Below the pieces are notes generated by a model that worked only from the letters and a program-made list of their open reading frames with translations, was not told the origin of the DNA and did not search any database. The translations under genes were made by a program, and so were the position numbers. Shown here piece after piece: positions 1 to 7,658 of a stretch of 64,000 bases of DNA (positions within the stretch are counted from its first letter, which is position 1; every line of letters begins with the position of its first letter). The DNA comes from Morinoia aosen (taxonomy: Eukaryota; Arthropoda; Malacostraca; Amphipoda; Talitridae): contig CM059559.1 in assembly GCA_030386875.1 (NCBI GenBank), positions 70,322,392 through 70,386,391 on the forward strand, given 5' to 3'.

Positions 1-1
1 T

Positions 2-808
2 GACATGCAAAACTATAAAGATCAAGGAAAAAACTACATTTTAACAGTAATTGACATTTTCAGTAAATATGCAAGGGCGATTCCAATAAGTAAGAAGACA
101 GGTGAAGAAATCAAAACTTCTTTTCAAAAACTATTTAAAATACGAATTCCTTCTAAAGTTCAAACAGATAAAGGATTAGAGTTTACAAATAAATCCACTC
201 AAGAACTATTCAAGAAACATAAAATTCAGTGGTTTAGTTCAGAAAATGAAACCAAAGCTCAAGTTGTGGAACGCTTCAACAGGACGTTAAAAACTAAAAT
301 GGGGAAATATTTTACACACATGAAAACTAAAAAATGGGTGAATGTTTCACAAGATTTAATGCAAAATTACAATAATAGCTATCATAGAACAATAAAAATG
401 ACACCTAACCAAGCATCATTGGAAAAGAACAGTAAAAAGGTTTATGATAACTTATTCCCTCAGACCGAACCAACTTTCACATCACCGAAACTCAAAATTG
501 GGGATAGAGTAAGAATAAGCAAGAAACGGAAAGACTTTCGGATGGGTTATTTGCCAAATTTCACTAATGAGTTATTCATTGTATCCGAAATACTGTCTAC
601 TGAACCAATTACTTATAGATTAAAAGATATGGATGGTGAAGAAATAAAAGGAAGTTTTTATGAACAAGAACTATCAAAATATACTAGTGATGTTTATGCA
701 ATTGAGAAAATTCTCAAGAAGAGTAAAGGAAAACTTCTGGTCAAGTGGAAAGGTTATGATGAACCTTCATGGATCTCAGCAACTGAACTTAATGTCAGTT
801 CAGAGTGA
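2..808 (+). CDS. Retroviral-type integrase with chromodomain (5' truncated by window edge)
   Basis: This is a DDE integrase of the rve superfamily that would insert the element into host DNA. Counting from the Met at position 5, the catalytic acidic residues are D17 (in TVIDIFSKY), D55 (in VQTDKGLEF) and E89 (in VVERFNRTLK), giving a DD33E spacing. Residues about 230-263 form a chromodomain ending in LVKWKGYDEPSWISATEL, as in Polinton/Maverick and chromovirus integrases. The reading frame is open to the window edge with an Asp before the Met, so Met5 is internal and the N-terminal zinc-binding part is missing from view. It is the first of a plus-strand gene series; the next gene starts 44 bases after its stop. 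The core looks intact. Confidence 0.9.
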   Translation, partial: DMQNYKDQGKNYILTVIDIFSKYARAIPISKKTGEEIKTSFQKLFKIRIPSKVQTDKGLEFTNKSTQELFKKHKIQWFSSENETKAQVVERFNRTLKTKMGKYFTHMKTKKWVNVSQDLMQNYNNSYHRTIKMTPNQASLEKNSKKVYDNLFPQTEPTFTSPKLKIGDRVRISKKRKDFRMGYLPNFTNELFIVSEILSTEPITYRLKDMDGEEIKGSFYEQELSKYTSDVYAIEKILKKSKGKLLVKWKGYDEPSWISATELNVSSE

Positions 809-844
809 ACTTATATTAAGTTAAAGTCTTTTTGAATTTTTCTC

Positions 845-855
845 TTTAAAAAATG
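845..855 (+). promoter_or_regulatory. TTTAAAAAATG start box 1
   Basis: The eleven-base word TTTAAAAAATG ends in the start codon of the 853 gene. The same word recurs at the starts of four other genes in this element, with a one-mismatch version at a sixth. It may be a late-type promoter or initiator overlapping the ATG; its function is inferred. Confidence 0.6.
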
Positions 856-1332
856 GCGTTGATTGATATCAAAACTAAATCAGATTTACTAAACTTAGCA
901 AAGAGTTTGAAAAAGCAATTCACAAATGATAGAATCATCGAACAAGATTTATACCATGATGTTAAAAAAGTTTACAAACCGTTGATTGAACCTTTATCTA
1001 AAATTGTTGACGAAACTAAACAAACTAGGTTGGCAATAAAAGATATACCTCATGAAAAACTTGAATCTATCCAAGGAAAACCTGTTGAGAAACTAGCTTT
1101 GCCATCTTCTGAATCCAACACTGTAGTTGGGCCTATCGCATTGGATTTCTTGCGTTTTGCATGGAAACATGGAAATGAGTATGACAAAGCTTATGGCATT
1201 CGTTGGGATGGAAGTAAAGTTATGCTAGGAAATAAAAAGGTAGAAATTTTGGGTAATGATTTGAAAGTTGGAGATAGAATATACGAAGGCACAACTGGAT
1301 TATGGGAATTATTAAAAGGAAAATCCTATTGA
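853..1332 (+). CDS. Unknown Polinton-type protein, N-terminal part (frameshifted)
   Basis: This 159-residue ORF starts at a TTTAAAAAATG box right after the integrase. I do not know its function. Proteins with a lysine-rich N-terminus and a C-terminal GLWELL-type motif sit next to the capsid genes in related arthropod elements, from memory of such elements. The ORF stops at 1330-1332, but the sequence beyond continues as a plausible extension in the +1 frame from about 1322, and the next ORF (from 1367) has no start box. I therefore read the two as one gene broken by a small indel near the A-run at 1319-1323. A separate short protein, or a programmed shift, cannot be excluded. Confidence 0.6.
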   Translation: MALIDIKTKSDLLNLAKSLKKQFTNDRIIEQDLYHDVKKVYKPLIEPLSKIVDETKQTRLAIKDIPHEKLESIQGKPVEKLALPSSESNTVVGPIALDFLRFAWKHGNEYDKAYGIRWDGSKVMLGNKKVEILGNDLKVGDRIYEGTTGLWELLKGKSY

Positions 1333-1333
1333 C

Positions 1334-1960
1334 TTTAGGGACGAAGATAAAAATAATTATTATGATATGTTGTATTCAACTGATGCTTATTTGAAGGAAG
1401 ACGGTACCATAAAAGCAAATAGGGGTGAGAAATATTCTAAATTTATCAAACCCTTCTATCGAATAGTTCAACGAAAGAAAGCTCAAGATGCAGTTGAAAC
1501 AATTAGATCAGCAAGTCCATCAAGTCGTGAATCAAGTCGTGGATCAAGCCCTGAACCAAGTCCTTTCAGCTCAAGAGTAGTAGAATCCTCAATTTTTAGT
1601 CGACACAAAATTCCTTCAACAAGTCAGAGACCAATTTTCGACCCGTCACTAAGGTCTACTTTTAGACCAACTCCTACTCCTATACCTTCTCCTACATCTT
1701 CTCCTATACCTCCTCGTCATCTTCACAGAGAGGATTCAGACGTTTCAGGATCAGGTATTATTGTATTACCATCTAACATCAATGATCTTGTAAAAAGACA
1801 CCAGTTATTGTTCGGTTCGTTTACCGCTGGAAATACAGGAGTTTTTAATGAACTGCAAATACTTACGCATGAACTTTTAAAGCAAGGTCTATTAAATACT
1901 GCTGAAGTAAAGGTGTTTGATGATTTATTGTTTAAAAAATGGAATCTCAAAGCATTGTAA
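1334..1960 (+). CDS. C-terminal continuation of the 853 gene, Ser/Pro-rich
   Basis: The frame is open from about 1322 to the stop at 1958-1960; the first Met in it is at 1367. It encodes a basic start, then a long low-complexity Ser/Pro/Thr/Arg region (about residues 45-120 from Met1367, with repeated SPS, SSR and TPTPIPSPT-like stretches) and an ordered, Leu-rich C-terminus. It overlaps the minor capsid gene by 22 bases, as is common in compact viral modules. There is no TTTAAAAAATG box at 1367, so I take it as the displaced second half of the 853 gene. Function unknown; low-complexity Ser/Pro regions in virion proteins are often disordered linkers. Confidence 0.55.
   Translation, partial: FRDEDKNNYYDMLYSTDAYLKEDGTIKANRGEKYSKFIKPFYRIVQRKKAQDAVETIRSASPSSRESSRGSSPEPSPFSSRVVESSIFSRHKIPSTSQRPIFDPSLRSTFRPTPTPIPSPTSSPIPPRHLHREDSDVSGSGIIVLPSNINDLVKRHQLLFGSFTAGNTGVFNELQILTHELLKQGLLNTAEVKVFDDLLFKKWNLKAL
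1931..1941 (+). promoter_or_regulatory. TTTAAAAAATG start box 2
   Basis: Exact copy of the box, ending in the ATG of the minor capsid gene and lying inside the end of the preceding ORF. Its presence inside coding sequence argues that it is selected rather than an AT-rich spacer effect. Confidence 0.6.
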
Positions 1961-2634
1961 TTAGTGAAAGAAAAAGTGACATAAGTGTAAACTTTAGTCC
2001 AGCAATAGAATTGAACAAAAATAAATTTCACGAAATGGCACTGGTTGGGTTAGACATGTATCATTCTATTCCTAACATTGATGAAAATAATAATAAATTT
2101 CATTATGAATTAAATGGTGTTGAAAATGTAATTACACTTCCAACAGGATGTTATGAAATAGAAAGTATAAACGAATTCATTCAAAAAACATTGGCAGGCT
2201 TTATTGAAATCAAAGCAAATACTAATACTTTGAAATGCGTCATAGTTCTCCATTCATCTACGTTAAAAGTATTTTTCAATAAAGAAAAATCTTTAAATAC
2301 AATGTTAGGATTTGGAGAAATTATCTTAGGTGTTGGAGACCATGAAAGTATAAATATAGTGAACATAATGTCTGTTAACGCAATACTCGTTCATTGTAGC
2401 GCAATTAACGGCTCATACCTCAACGGTTCTTTGCATAATATTTTATATTCCCTTTTCCCAAACGTCCCACCGGGATATAAAATTGTAGAAAATCCAAATA
2501 AACCAATTTATCTACCGATATATCAACCTTTACTCTATGATTTGAGAATTTGGCTTACTGATCAAAATGGACATGCTCTGAATACTAGAGGTGAAGAAGT
2601 AACTGTTCGATTACACCTAAGGTCTAGAAATTAA
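1939..2634 (+). CDS. Minor capsid (penton-type) protein
   Basis: This 231-residue protein matches my memory of the Polinton/adintovirus minor capsid family, which forms a single-jelly-roll penton at capsid vertices. Supporting motifs are a central NIVNIMSVNAILVHCS segment, then FPNVPPGYKIVE at about residues 173-184 and the C-terminal LRIWLTDQNGH...RGEEVTVRLHLR. The start is fixed by the TTTAAAAAATG box at 1931-1941. It sits immediately before the major capsid gene, the usual order in this group. The frame is uninterrupted, so this gene looks intact. No signal peptide or membrane segment is visible, which fits an intracellular structural protein. Confidence 0.85.
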   Translation: MESQSIVISERKSDISVNFSPAIELNKNKFHEMALVGLDMYHSIPNIDENNNKFHYELNGVENVITLPTGCYEIESINEFIQKTLAGFIEIKANTNTLKCVIVLHSSTLKVFFNKEKSLNTMLGFGEIILGVGDHESINIVNIMSVNAILVHCSAINGSYLNGSLHNILYSLFPNVPPGYKIVENPNKPIYLPIYQPLLYDLRIWLTDQNGHALNTRGEEVTVRLHLRSRN

Positions 2635-2654
2635 GATAACTTGATAAAATTATC

Positions 2655-2665
2655 TTTAAAAAATG
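2655..2665 (+). promoter_or_regulatory. TTTAAAAAATG start box 3
   Basis: Exact box ending in the ATG at 2663, in the 28-base gap after the minor capsid stop. It marks the likely true start of the major capsid gene, although that frame is broken shortly afterwards. Confidence 0.6.
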
Positions 2666-3930
2666 GATTCTTTAAGATTGAATGAAAACATTAAAGTTGA
2701 TGAATCAATTAAAAAATTGAAACGCATAACTATGAACCACAAATAGGTACTGATCTGAATCGTGAACATAACGATATCAAGATCATTATCCAGAATCAAG
2801 ATCAGTTTGTATTACCTAGTAAAAGTTTTATATATATAGAAGGAGCTTTGAATAAAGAAGATGGAAGTGATTATAATTTTAAAGATGAAAAAATAACAAT
2901 AATCAACAATGGATTAATGCATTTGTTTGATAGAGTTTCTTACAGAATTGGAGATGAAGAAATTGAAGGTTATAGTTACCCTGGAATTACAACAACTCTA
3001 AAAGGATTAGTTAGCTATTCCCGAAATGTTAAAGAAAACATGATATTTTTCTGGAGCGTCGATACTAAGAAGAATGAAAAATCAAACGAAGGATTTAGCG
3101 ATCGAAATGACTACTTAAGTTCAGCTAATGGGAAATTCAGCGCTGCTATCCCACTTGAACATGTGTTTGGATTTTGTGAAAATTATAAGAAGGTAATTTA
3201 TGGAGTGAAACATGCTCTGACTTTGAGAAGAGGTGATAATTCTAATGCTGTATTCAAATCAGATGAGAAAGATGCAAACCAGCAAGATAAAGTAGTTGAT
3301 GGTAAAATTACTATTACAAAATTAATTTGGAAAATGCCAGCTTACAAACTGTCTGATGAGTATAAAATAAAGCTATATCGTCAAATTAGGGATAAAATAA
3401 CATTGCCTATTCCTTATTTGAATAGACAATTGGAACAAACCATTGTAAACTCTCAACAGAAATTCTTAGATTGGACTTTAACTCCAAATTCAGGAACTCA
3501 AAGACCTCGATATATAATTTTAGCGTTCCAAACTAAGAAAGCTAATTCACAAGCTGTAAACAATGCAATTTTCGATCATTGTAACTTGACGAATGCATAT
3601 GTTCAGCTGAATAATGAACGATACCCTGATCACAATTTACAGATTGATTTCGATTCTAACAATTATGCTACAGCTTATAAGATGTTAATAGATTATGTAC
3701 CTAATGAAAATTGTGCTATCGAATACAGACACTTTAAATATTTGTATCCCATCTATGTGTTTGATATCAGCAGACAAAAAGAACGTATCAAGGAAACTAC
3801 AATTGATATTAAAATTAAAGCAGAATTTAAAACCAATATTCCTGATGATACACATGCATATGCACTGATTCTATCTGACAGAGTAATTCGATTGCAATCT
3901 GACGGTGATAAAATGAGTTTAAACTACTAA
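2663..3930 (+). pseudogene. Major capsid protein (double-jelly-roll), frameshifted near its N-terminus
   Basis: The bulk of the gene, from about 2731 to 3930, is open and resembles the double-jelly-roll major capsid family found in arthropod Polinton/adintovirus-like elements. Typical segments are IIN-NGLMHLFDRVSY, LKGLVSYSRN, EHVFGFCENYKKVIYGVKH, IFDHCNLTNAYVQLN and a C-terminal SDRVIRLQSDGDKM. The gene starts at the boxed ATG at 2663, but this frame stops at 2744-2746; the rest is in another frame, so a small indel lies at about 2700-2740, near the A-run and the CATAACTATGAACC stretch. A downstream TTG or ATG start is unlikely because the conserved N-terminal part continues upstream in frame. 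As it stands, this copy could not make a full capsomer without frameshifting. Confidence 0.8.
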
Positions 3931-3957
3931 AAATTAAAATATATTCACATAATAATG

Positions 3958-3968
3958 TTTAAAAAATG
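3958..3968 (+). promoter_or_regulatory. TTTAAAAAATG start box 4
   Basis: Exact box ending in the ATG at 3966, in the 35-base gap after the major capsid stop. Confidence 0.6.
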
Positions 3969-4355
3969 TATTGTGTAAAGTGTAAGAAGAAAACTGATAC
4001 TGATAATCCTCAATATTTAATTACAAAGAACAATAAGATACTGGTCAAAGGTATGTGTATTATTTGTAAAAAGACAAAGACTTCTTTTGTTTCTAAAGAT
4101 ACTGCGACGAAAGGGGGTTTTATATTTACAATTCCAGCTTTATTAGCTGACCTTGGGGCTGCTGGCTCTTTGGCTGGAGATGCTGCTGCAATAGCATCCG
4201 CAGTTAATAAGAAAAAATCTGACGATAAACTCTTGTCAGAAACTAAAAGGCACAATGAAGCAATGGAAAGTAAAAAAGGTTCAGGTATACGGATAACTCC
4301 GAGAAAAAAAAAACCTTGTGGAAAGGGTCTCTACTTGAAACCACCAAAGAAGTAA
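3966..4355 (+). CDS. Zinc-ribbon/hydrophobic virion protein (pVI/pX-like)
   Basis: This 129-residue protein has two N-terminal CxxC pairs (C3/C6 and C31/C34) that look like a small zinc ribbon of the DUF5679 type. A hydrophobic Gly/Ala-rich stretch follows (residues about 50-80, GGFIFTIPALLADLGAAG and on), then a charged helix and a basic tail ending in GKGLYLKPPKK. Related proteins precede or are fused to the protease in similar elements, and the hydrophobic part is a candidate membrane-lytic or capsid-lining peptide like adenovirus pVI or pX; this role is inferred. The start is set by a TTTAAAAAATG box. A run of ten A at 4304-4313 lies near the end, and the protease frame begins in overlap. 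Confidence 0.7.
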   Translation: MYCVKCKKKTDTDNPQYLITKNNKILVKGMCIICKKTKTSFVSKDTATKGGFIFTIPALLADLGAAGSLAGDAAAIASAVNKKKSDDKLLSETKRHNEAMESKKGSGIRITPRKKKPCGKGLYLKPPKK

Positions 4356-4762
4356 TACCTAACCAACCATTATCTAAACATGATTTGGAATACTACATAA
4401 ATATATTGAAAATTCCGAATTTTCGAGGTATTTACATGAGAGATACTTTACCTAAACACCCTTTAGAAACGGAATGCGGAATCCTAAATTTAGACACTGA
4501 AAAAGGATTAGGAACGCATTGGACTTGTTGGTATAAGAAAGACAATATATGTTATTACTTTGACAGTTATGGTTTGATTTATCCAATTGAATTTAAAGAC
4601 TACTCAACAGATTGTGTTGATATAATTTTCTCTACTTACAAAATCCAGAAAATAGGTGATGTAATTTGTGGACATTTATGTCTAGAAATGCTGAAGCGTT
4701 TAGAAAATGAAAGCTTTCATGCAATTCTTTTAGATCTGTATAAAACCCCAACTAGTTTTTAG
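4337..4762 (+). CDS. Adenovirus-type cysteine protease (C5-like, adenain family)
   Basis: This is a maturation protease that would cleave capsid precursor proteins. Catalytic residues fit the adenain triad plus oxyanion Gln. Counting from the first codon at 4316 they are H68 (LGTHWTCWY), D83 (YYFDSYG), Q111 and C118 (Q-x6-CGHLCLEML). The N-terminal FRGIYMRDTLP and ECGILNLD motifs are also typical. No start box and no upstream ATG in this frame precede the conserved start, and the frame overlaps the end of the zinc-ribbon gene. It is therefore probably made as an extension of that protein, by an ancestral fusion now frameshifted or by ribosomal frameshifting. The exact first codon is unknown; the core is intact. 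Confidence 0.85.
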   Translation, partial: ETTKEVIPNQPLSKHDLEYYINILKIPNFRGIYMRDTLPKHPLETECGILNLDTEKGLGTHWTCWYKKDNICYYFDSYGLIYPIEFKDYSTDCVDIIFSTYKIQKIGDVICGHLCLEMLKRLENESFHAILLDLYKTPTSF

Positions 4763-4788
4763 AAAATAAACTACGGTTAATTTTTTTC

Positions 4789-4799
4789 TTTAAAAAATG
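4789..4799 (+). promoter_or_regulatory. TTTAAAAAATG start box 5
   Basis: Exact box ending in the ATG at 4797, following a T-rich gap of 34 bases after the protease stop. Confidence 0.6.
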
Positions 4800-6119
4800 T
4801 CTTGTGGAAATATTTATGCAGCAAAGTTGGTCTTTTTACCTTCCTGTAAAGAAAATCATGAACATGAAAATAGTGAAAATAATTCTGAAGGACTTTTGCA
4901 GAATGTAGAGCAAATAAAAAGTTTACTTGAAGATTCTAATATAGAGTCATTGAAAGACACAATTGAAGCTCTCAAAAATGAAAGAACTGAATTGGAATCA
5001 ATTATAAACGAGTATGATGAGAAATATGTGACTCTGAAAACAGATTTACAAGTGAAATTTTCTGATGTAGACTCAATCGTTAAATTCTTAGAGACGTTAA
5101 TTTATGATTTATCTGAAAAGTTCATTGCTCTTGAACCAAAAATTGTTTCAAATGATGAACGACTATCAAGCATAGACTCAACATTGATGAAGAAAATTGA
5201 TGAAATTGATGCCAAATTTGAAAACATTGATTCAAACATAATCAACCTAACAGACGTAAAAATTCCAGAGATTGGGGATAAATTGAAGAGTCTAGAGTCA
5301 GGTATTGAAACTAGAATTGATGAAAAGCTGTTAGTTAAAGAGTCAGCATTAACCGATCAGATTAAAGGAGTTGAAGCTAAATTTGAGGTTGTGGACTCTA
5401 AGATAACCAATTTGATTGATGTTAAAATTCCTGAGATTCAAGAGAATTTCAAGAATCAAGAGTCAGTTATAGAAAATCAAATGGATGAAAAACTGAAGAC
5501 TTTAGAAACTAAAATTATTGATCAAATTGATTCAAAGAATGAATTAGTAAATAATAAAGTTGAAGAACAAGAAATTAGGATAATTAACGTCGTGAATGAA
5601 AAAGAAATGAGCTTGCAGACATCACTTAATGATCAAATTGAAGAAAAGCTGAAGAGTTTAGAATCAACACTGAACAATACTGTTGAAGAAAAAAGTAAAA
5701 GCTTAGAGGCACAACTAACTGATTTAAGTGATAGAAACCTTTTTGTTATGGAAAGAACAGTAGCCTTAGCACCCTCGTTTGTTGAAGTTGACAATAAGCT
5801 GAAAAATTTAGAGTCAACCATAATCTCATCCAGCGAAGAAAAATTCAATGATCTTAACAAAATTATAATGGAATTACGAGCAGAGTCAGTCCCATTAAGA
5901 AAAATAGAAGAACTAGCTAAGAACTTGAGTGATGTAGAAAGTTTTTTCCAGGAGTTTTCAAGAGACATTATTTCAAATCAGAATGAAATCAGTCAGTTCA
6001 AATTAATGCTTCAGAATGAAACTGATAAAAATGTAAAATTAAACCAGGAAGTGGAAAGTTTGAGTGACCGAGTAAACAATTTGATATCAATGAGAGTTAG
6101 AGAAAATTTAGAGAATTGA
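4797..6119 (+). CDS. Long coiled-coil protein, probable fibre or stalk component
   Basis: This intact 440-residue ORF is almost wholly predicted coiled coil, rich in Glu, Lys, Leu, Ile and Asp with regular hydrophobic spacing. It has an internal duplication: AKFENIDSNIINLTDVKIPEI at about residues 139-159 recurs with few changes at about 194-214, a period of 55 residues. A short N-terminal segment with three Cys comes before the coils. No enzyme motif is visible. Its position after the protease and before a fibre-like gene, its own start box and its shape suggest a trimeric stalk or fibre on the virion; this is inference. It also resembles any long coiled coil, so homology searches would be weak. 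Confidence 0.65.
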   Translation: MSCGNIYAAKLVFLPSCKENHEHENSENNSEGLLQNVEQIKSLLEDSNIESLKDTIEALKNERTELESIINEYDEKYVTLKTDLQVKFSDVDSIVKFLETLIYDLSEKFIALEPKIVSNDERLSSIDSTLMKKIDEIDAKFENIDSNIINLTDVKIPEIGDKLKSLESGIETRIDEKLLVKESALTDQIKGVEAKFEVVDSKITNLIDVKIPEIQENFKNQESVIENQMDEKLKTLETKIIDQIDSKNELVNNKVEEQEIRIINVVNEKEMSLQTSLNDQIEEKLKSLESTLNNTVEEKSKSLEAQLTDLSDRNLFVMERTVALAPSFVEVDNKLKNLESTIISSSEEKFNDLNKIIMELRAESVPLRKIEELAKNLSDVESFFQEFSRDIISNQNEISQFKLMLQNETDKNVKLNQEVESLSDRVNNLISMRVRENLEN

Positions 6120-6129
6120 AAATTTTATG

Positions 6130-6140
6130 TATAAAAAATG
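6130..6140 (+). promoter_or_regulatory. TATAAAAAATG start box 6 (variant)
   Basis: Matches the shared box except for A in place of the second T, and ends in the ATG at 6138. It lies in an 18-base intergenic gap. Confidence 0.5.
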
Positions 6141-6836
6141 ATAGGCGTAAATATTTTTGGACAACAAGGAAAAAAATCATTTTTATCTTTACAACCAGGA
6201 CCTCCTGGAATAGGTTTTAAATATCTTGATGAAGATCAAAATTTCGATTTAAATAATAGAAGGCTTGCAAATATTTCTTTTCCAATCGAAGAATTTGACG
6301 CTACGAATAAAAAATATGTTGACGAAGTTTTGGAAAATTTGAGGCTTCATCTCAGAAAATATATAGGGGTAAGAGAAAATCTTATCAATGAAAATTATCA
6401 ATTCAGAAGTGATTCCATCCAAGCATCTATAGATGAAAATACTACAGGTTTTCAAGAAAAACTCAGTGAAATTATGACAAACCTCGATGAACATAGTAGA
6501 ATATCTGAGGAAAAAATAGAGGTCATTCGAACAGGTACTTTAGAACACACAGACTTTTTGAAAAATGAGATTAAGAGGTTGGAAGAAGAGGAAATAAAAA
6601 GTGTGAAATTAGACTATGCAAATTTCGAGAGAGTATTCAACGATATGAGTTCATACATTGAAACTTTTAGAAATAATCTTCATGAACAGGATAGAGAAAC
6701 TATCATAAATACAAATGAAATAGAAAAATTGAAACAGTCATCGCAGAAATTGGGGGATGATTACGCTGATATAAAAAACAGATTAATATCGTTAGAGAAT
6801 ACTTTGAGACGAGAAACTGTTGAACCGTTGAACTAA
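6138..6836 (+). CDS. Fibre-like virion protein with collagen-like and tail-fibre motifs
   Basis: This 232-residue ORF opens with a short tail, a collagen-like PGPPGIGF turn (about residues 20-27) and then a segment NNRRLANISFP...DATNKKYVDE (39-63). The latter resembles the repeated 'L.N.RI.NV..P..D.DA..K.YV' motif of many phage and eukaryotic viral fibres. The remainder is charged coiled coil. It probably acts with the preceding coiled-coil gene in host attachment, which is inference from motif and position. The frame is intact. Its stop codon is followed at once by a further A-run and ATGG, but that frame closes after three codons. Confidence 0.7.
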   Translation: MIGVNIFGQQGKKSFLSLQPGPPGIGFKYLDEDQNFDLNNRRLANISFPIEEFDATNKKYVDEVLENLRLHLRKYIGVRENLINENYQFRSDSIQASIDENTTGFQEKLSEIMTNLDEHSRISEEKIEVIRTGTLEHTDFLKNEIKRLEEEEIKSVKLDYANFERVFNDMSSYIETFRNNLHEQDRETIINTNEIEKLKQSSQKLGDDYADIKNRLISLENTLRRETVEPLN

Positions 6837-6839
6837 AAA

Positions 6840-7035
6840 ATGGTTTTCTGAAATGTTCCTGAATGAAGTAAAATTAATTTCATATGCTACATACGGTTAG
6901 ATTAAGAAGATAGGAATTTATATCTAAAATACACTTAGTAGTTTGTCTAAGTCGTTTCTGCTTATAAGAAGTCAAAACTTCGTGGAAGAATAAATCTTCC
7001 ATGAAATTTTGTCCTAATTAATTTTTATTTTTAGG
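6840..7035 (+). pseudogene. Decayed second copy of the 7.7-7.9 kb gene end
   Basis: No usable ORF is present. From about 6895 the sequence aligns with 7807-7945 of the gene downstream: both contain GGTTAGATTAAGAA, then TTTATATCTAAAA, a TAAGTCGTTT word, an AGAATAAATCTYYCATGAAA stretch and a T-rich end with CTTAAG or CTAATTAA. The similarity looks like about 75 percent by eye. It is probably the remnant of a duplicated terminal gene, and the tRNA-like repeats at 7.1-7.5 kb lie between the two copies. Confidence 0.55.
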
Positions 7036-7144
7036 TAATTGAAATATTTGACTCTCCCTCCATTTGCTTCGTGACGCTCACTCCAGTTCGTGCGGGGATT
7101 CTATTGCAGGTCCATGTAACCATGAAAAACCCAGCCATTCATTT

Positions 7145-7215
7145 CCGGAATCGAACCCTCAGCTCTATTCCATTTTTATAACGCTACCCTGACACGTTAC
7201 CACTAGACCAAATAG
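7145..7215 (-). repeat. tRNA-like (SINE head) sequence 1
   Basis: Read on the minus strand, it has an RNA polymerase III A box TGGTCTAGTGG (about 7211-7201) and a B box GGGTTCGATTCC (about 7158-7147). The sequence beyond the B box runs on unpaired towards 7050, so it is a tRNA-derived SINE head rather than a folded tRNA gene; no clean acceptor stem forms. Confidence 0.6.
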
Positions 7216-7410
7216 ATCTATCCTACTAGGTAGAATTTTTGGCTATTTCCCCAAACTTATTTTGGATATGGGAGAAAAAATGCTTCGATTTTTACATATC
7301 ACAGTCGTGTTAAAACTTACTTTACTCTCACCCAGTAAAGAGAAAAAATAGAAAATATTTAATTTACGTATCAGTCCAACGTTTTCTGAACATAAAAAAG
7401 TGTCACATTT

Positions 7411-7487
7411 GGCGAGGCTCGAACTCGTGATGTCTTAGCCTTACGTTCTTGGTGCCATGCCTCAGACCACTACGCTATCACGCTAGG
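7411..7487 (-). repeat. tRNA-like sequence 2
   Basis: On the minus strand it contains an A-box-like TAGCGTAGTGGTC and a B-box-like GAGTTCGAGCC. The T arm is partly paired (CGAG/CTCG) but the acceptor ends do not pair, so this is a degenerate tRNA or SINE head. It differs from the neighbouring copy at 7145-7215, so two separate insertions are likely. Confidence 0.55.
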
Positions 7488-7658
7488 AGAAATTTTCGTG
7501 AAATTGTTGTGTATACATTTTAAATGTGTCTTCATTATATAAATTATATCGTTTTAACATCTCTGTTCAACATTCTATTTATAATTTTAAATCCAATTTT
7601 GTTTGTTTTCAATAGTTTCTTATGTAATAGTTCAGACGTAATCATATATGATTGAAAT

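Noticed and set aside
1723..2031. Minus-strand open frame across the Ser/Pro-rich ORF and the minor capsid start
   Set aside because: It is a shadow of the plus-strand viral genes, with Phe/Tyr/Asn composition as expected for the antisense of AT-rich coding DNA.
7411..7487. Functional tRNA gene on the minus strand
   Set aside because: The acceptor ends do not pair and the anticodon arm cannot be placed, so it is a tRNA-like repeat.
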